NCBI GenBank assembly: GCA_900074885.1
Contig: FJUW01000087.1
Span: 44,549-108,548 of the forward strand
Direction: 5' to 3'
Source of the DNA: Rhynchosporium graminicola
Taxonomy: Eukaryota; Ascomycota; Leotiomycetes; Helotiales; Ploettnerulaceae
DNA length: 64,000 nt
The position numbers and the translations under genes are program-made. Within the stretch, counting starts at the first letter, position 1, and each line of letters begins with the position of its first letter. This document shows positions 9,801-19,814 of the stretch, piece by piece. A model generated the notes under the pieces. That model did not search any database. It saw only the letters and a list, made by a program, of their open reading frames with translations, and was not told the origin of the DNA.

Positions 9801-12348
9801 GGAAAACCTCGCCATCGTTGAAGTTGACATCAGCATGCGGAAGCAACAACCTTATCAGCGGTAAAGCGGTAGGTCCTTCCATCGCAGCGATACACAGACT
9901 CCTATGGATCTCCTCTCCAGATGCTCCAGCTGCTAATAGCTGCTCGCACATCGCATGTCTTGCCGGCTCCTGTAGACTCATCGCCGAGGCAAGACCGGCC
10001 GAAAGAGTCTGTTGATTTGGGCGACTGGCAACAATAAGATCCGCAATCGATTTACGCGAGGTCGCCAGACATAAAGCTCTGCCGCCGTAAGCATTTATAT
10101 CTGCTCCCGCGGTGAGTAGTGATTCGATGACAGAGAAATCTTTCGTGGCCAATGAAGACTCAATCTCATTGATGAGCGCTTGGTCCATTGCATCCTGGGG
10201 TTTCCCTCTCCGGAGCAGTACGTCTATTTTATTGCGGCGATCCACGTCCGTCAGAGGAAGATCAAGCGCACATCGAAGTCCTCGTTCGATTGTTTGTAGA
10301 TTTGGCAAACAACCTTCGTCTTGAAGAATAATTTCTAGTGTCATTGGGTTCATGTGCTTTGCTGCAAGAACCACTGCGAGACCATGGTCATGGTTGATGT
10401 TTGCCTTTCCTTCTCTGCACAGGAGATCCAGAAGTTTGATGTCCTCTGGCGTATTCTGAAGAACTGTGATAACTGCAGAAGCAATTTGTGGGACATCAGG
10501 ACCTGCAGATGTTGCTGGTCCCAAAAGCAGTCGGACCAGCTGAAATCGAATACCGTTACTGTGAGCCTTGATAGCGATCGTGATGGCTTCCGCGCAACTT
10601 GTCGACTTGATATTTCCCTTCGTCAAGAAGGCCAGAATATCGATCGCTCCATTGGAGATACAAGCGAAGAGGGTCTCGTCAGAAACTTCCGCACCAAATT
10701 GAACGAGCAACTCGACCATTCGTGACGATTTGTGATTTCCGGTTGCAGCATCGTGAAGCGCTTCGTTAACTTCCACTCCTTGAGCACCTCCGCGAAGCAG
10801 CGTTTGCACAAGCAAGAAGTAGTCGTCTTTGCATATGTTCGGAGGGATGTAGGAGAAAGAATTTGCTAGAGAAAACCTTGTCGGCTTTCCCTTCAGGGCA
10901 AGGACTTTGACCATTTCAAGATGATTGTTTGAGATGGCAACTTGTAGACAACGTGCAGCATTGTAGTCGACAGAACAGACGGATTCACTTTGATCCCTTC
11001 CGTAGGAAACGAGGAGTTCAGCAGTGTCGAGGTCATTATGCTCCGCGACAACAATCAAAAGTTCGTTGCAGAAGGTACCACTTGCACCATGCTCCAGCAA
11101 CATAGAGAGGATCGCAATTCTATCCTTAGACTCGCATCCACGGGGTATGTGTTGCACCAGCTCGGAGGCATATTCAGGCATCAAAGTTTGACCTTGAAGG
11201 AGAACACTAACCAGATCACCTCGATTCCTCTGGATCGCATGAGCTAGCGCTGAAGCTCCTTCGAGGTTGACATCAGCCTGGTAGGCAAGAAGCAATTGGA
11301 TCATTTCAACGTTCGCCAGGAGAGTCGCTTTGAATAGTGCTTCGCTTGTAGCATTTCCTGTTGGACCACCGCACAGAAGCACCTCAACAAGCAGGATTTT
11401 CGTTGCTGGCGATGTTATCGTAGTGAACATATTTCCTAGAATAGAGTCCAGATTCTCGCCTGATGGGGCATTTGGACTGGTGATAATTGCCATTGCGAGA
11501 TCCAGCCGATTCATTTCGACAGCACACATGAGAGCAGCCGCATTATCGTAATCGGCGTTGGCACCAGCCCTGGTGAGAAGCAACACGGCATCTAGGGACC
11601 CACACGTGGTGGCAGAGAGTAGACTCCAGGTCATGCAATCTTCCGAAACTCTCATACTTGCACGCAATAATAATGAAAGTAATTCTGCATCTCCATCCTG
11701 AGCTGCGCTGATGAACGTCTCATCGTACAATGCCGAGTTGGCCCCTGTAATAGTCAGATGGTTCCACTCATAGACTTCGAACTTACCATATCTCAATAGT
11801 GTCTCGACGGATTCCAAGTCCCTCTTCTCAATAGCAATCTTTAATGCTTGATCTAGACTTGACTGGTCTGCGTGAGGAGCAAGAAGCTGCAGCAAGTCAA
11901 TGCGACCAATTTCGGTTGCTGTGTGAATGAGTCGACCTCGCTGCTCAGCACTATCAGTATTGCGAATCCTCTTGATCACGCTGATACTGGCTCTTCTTGA
12001 AAGATTGATATTCCCCTCCACAGCATTGAATCTCCCGAGCAAGACTTCAACCACTCCTGCAGAGCCATTGTCGGATACCACGCGGGACAGCGCTGAGTAC
12101 AATTCATCGTACGTGTACAATGACTTGGAAATCCTGCCAGAGAATCTTCTAAGGCCCTTCGATTGCGGTGTGCCTACAGAGTCCTCGATCTTGAGTTGTC
12201 CAAGTATTTCATCCGCTTTTCCCTCATCGTCCGACACTTTGAACGATGGTGTTTTTTGTGGCGTCAATGTTGTCAGATCGATTTCCAGAATAACGCCGGC
12301 TTCCTTTGCTATTTGGTCGAGCCGTCGACTCCGCTGTTTTGGATCCAT
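6871..12348 (-). CDS. Giant ankyrin-repeat protein with C-terminal coiled coil (1825 aa)
   Basis: A single uninterrupted exon from MDPKQRSRRL to the stop at 6871. Residues about 130-1500 are built from degenerate ankyrin-like repeats: recurring LLLxxGA/LLxAGA helices followed by ALxxA helices, for example LLLTRAGANADYDNAAALM and LLNKGANVTQPDAEGITPL; the last few repeats are the most canonical. Residues about 1570-1790 are a highly charged coiled coil (LKRLAEQKEDMQRAIELKRA onwards). No NACHT, kinase or other catalytic domain and no signal peptide or membrane segment is visible, so an intracellular scaffold is the simplest reading. The N-terminal 120 residues match nothing I know. Many repeats keep the A-helix/B-helix spacing but lack the TPLH signature, which would make detection by standard profiles patchy. 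Function unknown. Confidence 0.85.
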   Translation of the reverse strand: MDPKQRSRRLDQIAKEAGVILEIDLTTLTPQKTPSFKVSDDEGKADEILGQLKIEDSVGTPQSKGLRRFSGRISKSLYTYDELYSALSRVVSDNGSAGVVEVLLGRFNAVEGNINLSRRASISVIKRIRNTDSAEQRGRLIHTATEIGRIDLLQLLAPHADQSSLDQALKIAIEKRDLESVETLLRYGKFEVYEWNHLTITGANSALYDETFISAAQDGDAELLSLLLRASMRVSEDCMTWSLLSATTCGSLDAVLLLTRAGANADYDNAAALMCAVEMNRLDLAMAIITSPNAPSGENLDSILGNMFTTITSPATKILLVEVLLCGGPTGNATSEALFKATLLANVEMIQLLLAYQADVNLEGASALAHAIQRNRGDLVSVLLQGQTLMPEYASELVQHIPRGCESKDRIAILSMLLEHGASGTFCNELLIVVAEHNDLDTAELLVSYGRDQSESVCSVDYNAARCLQVAISNNHLEMVKVLALKGKPTRFSLANSFSYIPPNICKDDYFLLVQTLLRGGAQGVEVNEALHDAATGNHKSSRMVELLVQFGAEVSDETLFACISNGAIDILAFLTKGNIKSTSCAEAITIAIKAHSNGIRFQLVRLLLGPATSAGPDVPQIASAVITVLQNTPEDIKLLDLLCREGKANINHDHGLAVVLAAKHMNPMTLEIILQDEGCLPNLQTIERGLRCALDLPLTDVDRRNKIDVLLRRGKPQDAMDQALINEIESSLATKDFSVIESLLTAGADINAYGGRALCLATSRKSIADLIVASRPNQQTLSAGLASAMSLQEPARHAMCEQLLAAGASGEEIHRSLCIAAMEGPTALPLIRLLLPHADVNFNDGEVFRVVIREVFSEALDLLLSLHPIMPSPMTKAIAFHEAMEIKDREGRLKLVGRLLKSRIPEPVIADGLIVAVSFGEIELVNVLLQAGASIDFKLGAAIHSAVSSGNNAILKLLVAKKPTLATLSSAFEGASAIKSQPEVYFLILETLLGAGLHGPSIDAALLDAVRGGDQEMKISELLFRGGASLEWRDGEALAIATQLGSMEMVQLLLERPAPQHVLARSWDIATQLPKDHRYRVVELLLQAGKAVDQHVSNALTAATKEIPSDRNLIKILLNAGAFDQGESMVYAAMSRDLRTLTLLSNSPKATETISSTFQKATSTGTLWQSATGLAIVELMLKKGACGDSVGEALCQAMERFETGSDVLAAEFVEVFLRYGADVNYKRGLVLQRAARQINTDVIEKLLPFANVESKAMSMPYLFRSGNDKTSVQQALEAFKESLSGEDQDAIVMFRHPDPELQPILFQALEKYPRDTTILRTLLDIGYSPNQWQMGGDELNPERWPILCWALDQLEKKISTAVIEMLIDEGASINHRFMTGVTPLTLAIQKQRADVVLKLLNKGANVTQPDAEGITPLNLAGSFTNTDIMGYILQAGAETDDGSLHDVSRQLRCDAMRTLIKNGHEVDFPSDRHEGRSALAELCLRAMDDSPSPAKLEGAIQCLIVNDANIREASYSGKTIFHYALDSSDPSTMLAVLLKLMWKFINEDAFLFTDKKYTYSLTKYVEKGLFAGPQKQKEELLQLLRNKRAKDRFWANSIDEVQPEDYCDGPPHIEAEVRLQKTRLKRLAEQKEDMQRAIELKRAAVAGEVEFMHLMTEAELARERQKGQVERELLTEKAATALQLEKFADAQRDTMLTQKHTREEGHRRQLRDIQIATQQAIIAEEFEKERTSSMMQIEFLERRTQIEEASIRERVDIENNGIRMRLAIEAGGYEEQEKFHAKQYEREMARIKMQKQLVAGQTTLAGTLQGGRLNQRQIGFITEP

Positions 12349-14383
12349 GATGAAAAATCAGGGATTGATAAGGCCAGCGTAGGCTCGAGTTTAGTTGCTT
12401 AGGAATACATGAATATATACATATGTTCGAGTTCCCAGGAACTGTCATTATATTCCTCATGTCTTTCACCGGTCATGCCAAGGCTTAGAAACTTCGCAAT
12501 CGATTCCTTGGCTTGCAGACCACTTTCATGGAATTATCATGTTTGTAAAGTTTGGTGGGTTAGTCGAGGTCGTCTAATCTGCATTCCTCAGTGAGGCTTG
12601 CTGTTTTTCCGGCTACATACGAGCGCTGGAGGTGCATCAGCCAAGGCCAAGGACGCCTGTCTCAAAGTCAAACGCCACCTGAATCCACGTGTACAGAGTC
12701 AATGAAAGCAGCCCTGGAGGCTTATTTGAAAGGTACAAATTCGTTTGCAGTCACACTACACTAAGACTGTGGTTCAGCGAGGTTGGTTCATCTCGAAAGG
12801 GCCATGCAATTCGCAATTTGCCATTAGGCTGTTTTTTTGGAACTGCCCAGTTTATTATGTAGGCTGTGCACTTTCTAAGCCTCTGCCGAAGAATAAACAC
12901 ATTTAAAATAAAGCTAAGCCTCATAGTTTGCATGCTTGCGCCTCAGATTCTTACCCAAATCGTTTTCTGGAAGTATAGTGACTTCTGTCTTGGAATATTC
13001 GAAACAATGAGAGTTTCTTCCCTAATCAATTGTATATGTGAGTCTGTACAATGTGTAGATATCGAGGCAAGCTCTGCCATCATTGGTATTGGGGTAATTT
13101 TTGGACCTGTCATCGATCGTCATGATTGATGCACTGCAGCCGACGCGCGGCCAGCAGATTTATTCTATCATCTTGACGGCTGGTTTATCTCTCTTGGCAT
13201 TAATTTGCGTACAACTCTTTGGCGATCGACTTTCGGATCACCAGACTCCGACGTTTATCGAGCCTCTTGTCGTCAGCTTCAATAACTAGCACATTTTTCC
13301 AGGTTGTCCATGTAAGTTGTAACTCTATCCAACTCGTCAACGTGTACTGCCCGCTTGTGTCGGTCTAATTTGCTTTGCAATTTGATCTTGATGACGATTG
13401 TGTCATATGTGTCTTCGATTTTGCTGCTGAGCAGCTTTATCAAATGCCAAAACACTTTTAGTCGTCGTCAGATATGAACTCGTGTTCACTCGAATATTTA
13501 TTGCGACATCATATTTGGTAGCGCAGTGACGGGTGACCCTCCAGCTGCCAAATTCATAGCCGTCCTTGAGATCCCTGGACCACACCTAATAAATATTGCT
13601 GCATTCTCACCGTAACTTGTTGTCGTTTCCTGCGCAATATTGCATCCTATCGCCCACATAGCAATGCTGTACTTCTAATCTGGAAGGCATATAGGAAGAT
13701 CGAGACATAATTTTGATATCTTGATAAAAGGCTTCATTTTGCTTAATATTTGGAACATTTTGCTATGGTCTGAATCTGTTATATGAACTGAGCGGAGGAA
13801 TTGATTTAAGTGGACTGGTGTCGCCGCAACGATAGCAAGATGATAATCAGTGTACTCACAAGAGTTCAGGAGAAAGATATATACGAGAGATAATGTCTGT
13901 TCCATCAATTTCGTCAACAGCGTTTGAGCATTACATCACACCTTCCGCATAGATCTAAACTTTGGAAAGTGCCGAAATGTGGATTAATGAACTTGCATCT
14001 GTATCAATCTGATTAGCTCACAAGTTTTGTGAACTTACAATAAGACATTTCTGCTCATATCTATAAGAGTACTATATAATGATAAGTATATGCTAATACG
14101 CCGCTTTTTAGGCCAGCATTCACTACTTTCAGCATGGAATCAGCATTCAATACACCTACCTACGCTAAAGACACCAACAAAGTCCACCTCTCGAGATTAC
14201 TAGTACAACAAAGGCGTGGAAGTCGATAATAATTGAAGTGATTAGGGAAGTAATCCTGGAAATGCTAGAGAGATATAAGACAGTGATCAAAGCTGAAGGA
14301 TTATATATAAAGTACTAGGGAAATCGACAAACGTAGTATTACTACGCATCCAGGGTGCACTCAAGGACGGACCGCTTCATCTG
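12349..14383. other. AT-rich intergenic region
   Basis: About 2 kb upstream of the ankyrin gene. Only short ORFs with no splice support or domain resemblance. The first few hundred bases should contain the ankyrin promoter; 13.9-14.35 kb is strongly AT-rich. No gene is supported. Confidence 0.5.
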
Positions 14384-14514
14384 TGTGATCGAAGCTGACT
14401 AAGCTTTGTTTTGGTGGTCGAAGTTCAACTGACTGGTCGAAGCTGACTAAGCTTCGTCTGGGTGGTCGAAGCTTAGTGGTCGAAGTTCAACTGGGTGGTC
14501 GAAGTTGACTAAGG
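14384..14514. repeat. GGTGGTCGAAG repeat cluster, left of laccase
   Basis: About five spaced copies of GGTGGTCGAAG or GGTCGAAGCTGACTAAGC. The reverse complement of this core recurs just after the laccase stop (17608-17640) and as an array at 19189-19440. Unit edges are variable. Confidence 0.8.
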
Positions 14515-15400
14515 ACCCAAACGCCTGGCTCGCGCCGCTGTCACGGGGTTTGTGCCCCTGCGCACAGATATTGTGTTCTTCGTCACTCGGCGCGTTTTTC
14601 TGGTGATGAAGATACTGTACGGAAAGTACGAAACCGACATTAACAACCCTAGTTTCTCTCAAGTTATCATCCACGATCCTTCTACAGATCTCAAGATACT
14701 TCAAAAATCCATTTACAAGTGTCTATAAGAAGTGCCGTTAATCTTAAATCCCATCGGCGACCGAAGCCCAAAACAGGCCGAAAGGTGCGTCGGGGCTGAC
14801 ATTAAGCTTATCGGCTGTTACCTATCAAGCATGCAGCTAGTCAACTCACCGGTACTCGCTGCGGCTTACAAGGCGTTGGGCTCTGCCTTGAAGGAATCCT
14901 CAGCCCTGTGGCCGGGGTATTTATTTTGGTGATATCGGTGGGTTTAGCGAATGGTAGCTTGGATCTCGGGATCTTATCCTCTCCCTGGTTTACGACTGAT
15001 CTGACAGGTCCCAGGATGAGGGCAGACAAAATGGTGAAGCTGATTCGGACCTCACGTTCTCTTGATCTCACTTTATTGCACTGTCTACTTTGTCTACCTA
15101 GCCTGCGAAAACTATCAGTCGATTTTTGTGTCGAACAAACTCTGCCTGTTATAAACCAACCCTGTAATAGAAGATTGCTCGATACTCTCGATTGCGGTCT
15201 TGACTTGGAGGAGCTACAGTCTTCAACTGTACTGTGTCGTGTAGGAGCGGTTCAGCTGTCTGGGAGTCAGCGTATCACAGACATGGTACAGTAAGGCTGT
15301 GTATCTGATGTGAGTCTTCTTCAGTAAAAGTATCTTCACGTCTTGGTGCTAATAACGCATAGCTTCGATACGAGAAGCACCCCTTCACATCCTCTCTTGG
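14515..15400. other. Laccase upstream region, no supported gene
   Basis: Nine hundred bases between the repeat cluster and the laccase TATA-like site. Several short ORFs on both strands overlap one another without splice signals or recognisable motifs. May include laccase regulatory sequence. Confidence 0.4.
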
Positions 15401-15408
15401 TATAAGAA
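15401..15408 (+). promoter_or_regulatory. TATA-like element of laccase
   Basis: TATAAGAA, 114 nt upstream of the laccase ATG, followed by a pyrimidine-rich stretch. Position and sequence fit a fungal TATA box; not proven. Confidence 0.4.
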
Positions 15409-15521
15409 ATCTAGACCCCCCCTTGATTGAAGGCTCTCATACACTCTTTTATCGTCATTGCTTGTTTACTTTCTTTGGCCATTCATATTTCATTGGCTCA
15501 GTTCATCTTGGCAAAGTGGAA

Positions 15522-17562
15522 ATGTTGCTCGGGGTGTTGTTTTCAAGTGTTCTAGTCATCAAACTTGGATTCGCGTCTGTAATTCCCGAAAAGATCGTCC
15601 GAGAAAGAGGTCAATTCACAGCACCCGGATCAGGGCACGGATGGACGAAAGAGACGGGATGGGGACAGCACAAGAACAAGAATTATCATGAGGGTAAAGA
15701 TGGCGGATGGGGACAGACGAATTGTGAGAATGGTCCACAGTCGAGGAGTTGTTGGATGGGTGACTTCACGGTGGAGACGGATTCTGAGGAGAGGTGGCCA
15801 GTGACTGGGAAGACAGTTCATTATGACCTTAATATCTCGAACATGACTCTCTCGCCGGATGGTGTACCGAGACAAGGGCTGTATATCAACGGACAGTATC
15901 CTGGGCCATTGCTCACTGCAAGTAAGTTACCAGGTTCTCGGCTGCAGATGACTTTCTGACTTGATTAGATTGGGGAGATATGTTGGAAATCGATGTGACG
16001 AATAGCATGCAAGATAATGGAACAAGCATACACTGGCACGGTTTTACTCAAGTTGGCTCAGGTACCGAGGATGGGTGTGTATCAGTCCCTCTACCCCAGC
16101 GTCTCAACTAATCCTTTGCAGTGTTAATGGTATTACCGAATGTCCAGTCGCACCAGGATCTACTCGCAGATACTCATTCAGAGCTACTCAACATGGTACA
16201 ACTTGGTATCACTCTCACTTCAGTCACCAATACGGCGACGGCATAGTGGGAACCATGCAAATCAACGGCCCTGCTACAGCCGATTACGACATCGATCTCG
16301 GACCTATCGCAATCACAGATTGGTACTACGAGTCCATGTACAAACTCGGACGAGTGGCCGATGGAAGTACACCCATACCCGGTAAACGCGGACCACCATC
16401 TGCAAGCAATGGGTTGATCGACGGGCAAAACATGAATGTGGCCAAGAACGCAGGTCACTATTTCAACACGACGTTGATCTCAGGGAAGAAATACCGTCTT
16501 CGTCTGGTGAATACAGCTGTTGATAACGCATTCATGGTTTCACTTGACTCTCACGAGTTCACGGTCATCCAAGCTGATTTCGTACCTATCGTTCCCTATG
16601 CGACGGATTGGCTATTTCTCGCTATCGGACAACGATACGATGTCGTCTTCACTGCTGAAGAAGAACCAGACAACTATTGGTTCCGGGCCGAAGTGCAGAA
16701 GGGATGTGGGACCAACGACAATAATGGACAGATCCTCGGTATCTTCAACTATAACGAGGTTTCGCTTGCTCTCCCTACTTCGAAGCCTGTGGCCACTTAC
16801 ACCGAGGGCTGTGCGGATGAAGTTGATCTTGAGCCGGTGCTGAAGAAGAGCGTGCCTGAAGGGGAGTTTAGAAAGGTGTATGGGTTTAACGAGAGTAGTA
16901 CATTGACTGTTGGGCTGAAGCAGAACGAGAAGAAGGTTTTCTTCTGGACTATCAACGGGTATGAAACATTCCTCCTCTTCTCACCTCATATCACAGCACT
17001 AACAGAAAGTAGAAACGCAATCAACGTCAACTGGGACAAACCCACCCTGCAATCCGTCAGCGAAAACGACCACACATTTCTCTCCAACAAAGAACTCGGC
17101 ATCATCGAGATCCCTCACGCGAACATCTACACATTCTGGGTGATCCAAAACTCCGGATCCGTCGCTCATCCGATCCATCTACACGGACACGACATGTTTA
17201 TTCTCGGGATCAACGACCCAGAAGACATTCTCCCTCCTTCCGTAAACGGCACCTCTAAGCCGACTTACTTCACCTCAGACAACATCGCCGATTTGAATTT
17301 CGACAGCCCGACTCGGAGGGACGTCGCTATGTTGCCTGGTAACGGATGGCTGGTAATCGCGTTCCGGACTGATAATCCGGGGGCGTGGCTCATGCATTGT
17401 CATATTGCTTGGCATGTAAGTGAGGGACTTGCGGTGCAGTTTCTGGAGAGGGAGAAGGATATTCCGGAAGCGATGGACTTGGGGAATGTTGGGGACGATT
17501 GTAAGGCGTGGGATAAGTGGTATAATGGACGGCCACCTACGAAGTCTGATTCGGGGTTGTGA
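15522..17562 (+). CDS. Secreted ascomycete laccase (multicopper oxidase, 630 aa)
   Basis: Exons 15522-15921, 15969-16074, 16122-16958 and 17013-17562; introns of 47, 47 and 54 nt, all with GT..AG and intact frame. The start MLLGVLFSSVLVIKLGFASV is a signal peptide. All copper motifs are present: HWHG at 155-158, HSH at 199-201, HPIHLHGHD from 500 and HCHIAWH from 576 with a Leu in the axial type-1 position region. The protein ends DSGL, the C-terminal plug that marks asco-laccases, normally cut or inserted into the solvent channel. The enzyme oxidises phenols with reduction of O2 to water outside the cell: lignin or humus phenols, host phenolics or melanin precursors. Copies of a short palindromic repeat lie on both sides, the right-hand one only 45 nt past the stop, in opposite orientation to those on the left. 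Confidence 0.96.
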
Positions 17563-17607
17563 GGTCTTTGTGTATATGATAACTCTAGGTTTGGGAATGT
17601 GCATGGA

Positions 17608-17640
17608 AGCTTAGTCAGCTTCGACCACCCAGACGAAGAT
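17608..17640. repeat. Repeat copy immediately downstream of laccase
   Basis: Contains AGCTTAGTCAGCTTCGACCA and CCCAGACGAAG, the reverse complement of the cluster at 14384-14514. It is followed by GGCGTTTGG, complementary to CCAAACGCC, which follows the left cluster. Confidence 0.8.
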
Positions 17641-18103
17641 GGCGTTTGGACTTGAGTTTATGAGTATGCATTGCGAGGAATTCGGTAAAGGCAGGAAGCA
17701 GTATTGCAGGAGTTCAGATAGTATGCGACGTCGCTCGACTCAACTACTATATACATATAAAAGACTGATGTAATCGATGATATCGAAAAGCTCGAAAGGA
17801 ACATTACATTCCATCTCTTTCCTTTCTCGATTTCCGCACCTGTTAACAACATGATTTGTATCGTAAAATTTTATGTTGTAAAGTCCTACCAAATGATGGT
17901 ATTGTTCAATAAATGTCCTTAGGTGATGTCAAGTTAAATCTAAATCAAGGCCCACACAAAGAAGGTGTTTATAAAAATAAACATGTAGGCAGCCAACCGA
18001 AGCGATTCTCAGAATAGTTCCAGAAGTTCTCATAATAGTTCAAGCGGCGCCAATACTACAAGTGGTTCTCTTAATCCAACTGACCAAACACCTCTTCCCA
18101 AAT
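17641..18103. other. Intergenic, AT-rich
   Basis: 3' regions of laccase and of the convergent DUF7704-like gene. AATAAA occurs near 17909. No gene seen. Confidence 0.5.
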
Positions 18104-18601
18104 CTACCACCTGTTCCCAATCCCCATCATGAAACTGACTCTCAAAAACAACCCCCCAAACAGCAACCCGTAATTAACCCACTCCTCCCAAGACCATGCT
18201 CCTAAAGCAGCCATCCTCGCGGGATCCATCAACCAAACGGCATACAAATGTCCGATATCACTACACGCCATACCCGTCAAGACAGCAAACCAGACATTCT
18301 TCTGTCTCGTGAACCGCAGCGCGAGGCCCATAGCGAAAGCGATGAGGATGTACAGCGCACCTACGTTGATGAGTTGCATCTGGAGGAGCGGGGAGACGGG
18401 AATCTCGGGGATGGTGTTGGAGGGGGTGGTGCTGGTGAGGGTTCGCGAGACGGTGCCGGGGAGGGTTCCGATTAGGAATGTGGATGGGTCGAAGACGGCG
18501 AGGTAGGCGCCGAATAGGGCGAAGATGGGTTCGATGTAGAGGAAGTAGATGCGGTAGAGGAGGGAGATGTGTTTGATTGTTGTGGGGGCTGATGAGGCCA
18601 T
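18104..18601 (-). CDS. DUF7704-like four-helix membrane protein (165 aa)
   Basis: Single exon. I chose MASSAPTTIKH at 18601, because the upstream in-frame extension is Ser/Thr/Pro-rich and looks like 5' UTR. Four hydrophobic segments: YFLYIEPIFALFGAYLAVF, INVGALYILIAFAMGLAL, VWFAVLTGMACSDIGHLYAV and VNYGLLFGGLFLRVSFMMG. The opening LLYRIYFLYIEP and the TGMACSDIGHLYAVW segment are what I associate with the fungal DUF7704 family of small integral membrane proteins; function unknown. The family name rests on memory of its pattern. Confidence 0.72.
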   Translation of the reverse strand: MASSAPTTIKHISLLYRIYFLYIEPIFALFGAYLAVFDPSTFLIGTLPGTVSRTLTSTTPSNTIPEIPVSPLLQMQLINVGALYILIAFAMGLALRFTRQKNVWFAVLTGMACSDIGHLYAVWLMDPARMAALGAWSWEEWVNYGLLFGGLFLRVSFMMGIGNRW

Positions 18602-19188
18602 GGTTTCTGAGGGTTGGGTTATGGTCAGATGTGATGAAGGATGAGTTGTGTAGAGGAGAGGGGTCGGGATTTGAGATGATATTTTTGATTGTGCGATGTC
18701 ACTCTGCAATTGCAATTTCCTGAAATATTGGTACTTGATTTTGAGAACGGATACTAGGATATTGTACAGTATAAGACGTGACGGAAATGCCTCACGGCAG
18801 AAAGGTTAAAGTCACTCACAACATGGTTTAATGAAGCAGTTGCCGAACCAGGGGTCGAATCTCAAAGTCCTACGAACCCTATTTTGAGTTTATTGGAAAG
18901 TATTAAAGCTCGACTGCGCATGACGATGACGAATTCTCCTCAGTCGATACCAATATCGGCAGGTCGACACGCTCTAGTCACTCCATCAGCTCTCTCATCG
19001 CTATGAGTAGCGTCACGTGGTTAGAGAGTCGGGTTTCCGGCTGCGAGCCTGAGTCGTCGTGGTATATGAGATAATCAGGATCTGGGTAAGGGCTGGCCTT
19101 CAGGGTAGAGGATCTCTTTGAAATTGTGGCTGATAAGGAATTGTTATTGAGCCTATTTGACCGTATTTTGGTAGGGGTCTCTTCAAGC
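18602..19188. other. Intergenic region
   Basis: Upstream of the DUF7704-like gene and ending at the tandem array. One short minus-strand ORF (18978-19190) partly overlaps the repeat and has no support. Confidence 0.45.
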
Positions 19189-19440
19189 ACCCAGTCGAAG
19201 CTTAGTCATCTTCGACCACCCAGTCGGGGCTTAGTCAGCTTCAACCACCAAGTCGAAGCTTAGTCATCATCGACCACCCAGTCGAACTTCGACGATCAAA
19301 ATCGAAGCTTAGTCAGCTTCGACCAACCAGTCGAAGCTTAGTCATCCTCGACCACCCACTCGAACTTCGATCATCAAAAATCGAAGCTTAGTCATCTTCG
19401 ACCACAGACGAAGCGGGTCCTTCGACCACCCAGACGGAGC
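19189..19440. repeat. Tandem array of a palindromic ~38-bp unit
   Basis: Six to seven degenerate units built on GTCGAAGCTTAGTCATCTTC and GACCACCCA. Each junction TTCGAC-CACCCA-GTCGAA can fold as a 6-bp hairpin. A higher-order period of roughly 110-115 bp is visible (AACTTCGACGATCAAAATCG recurs near its homologue with TCATCAAAAATCG). Same family as 14384-14514 and 17608-17640. Confidence 0.88.
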
Positions 19441-19814
19441 GCGTCGACTTTGGCTAGCGCGTATCGAATCATGCGGAGTAAGTGTCGACTTAGCCGAATT
19501 CCTGTTGCCAAGAAGCAGAAAGCAGGAAAACCTGTCTGAAGATCTATAGGCCGATATTATAGGTTGAGTAAAGTCGTCGAAAGTGTCCAGGGTGTTGATA
19601 CTTGAGAGGAGATCGAGCAAACCCTTTCGCGACAATATCTAGGGGCACCGAAATGTTGGACAGCAGCACTTACCTGCTGATATCGTGAGATGTTTGCTGC
19701 CCGGTAAGTGGACTGATTGAAAAACGATTATTAATATTATTCGCTACATGACCTCAGTTGAATTTCTGGTCTTTTTTCTCCTTTCCCAAGCCAAGAATAC
19801 GAATCAAGCGAACC

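Noticed and set aside
14447..15294. Short ORFs on both strands upstream of laccase
   Set aside because: They overlap one another, include repeat sequence, and show no splice signals or family resemblance.
19189..19440. CRISPR-like repeat/spacer look
   Set aside because: Eukaryotic genome, variable units, no unique spacers of constant length; it is a degenerate satellite.
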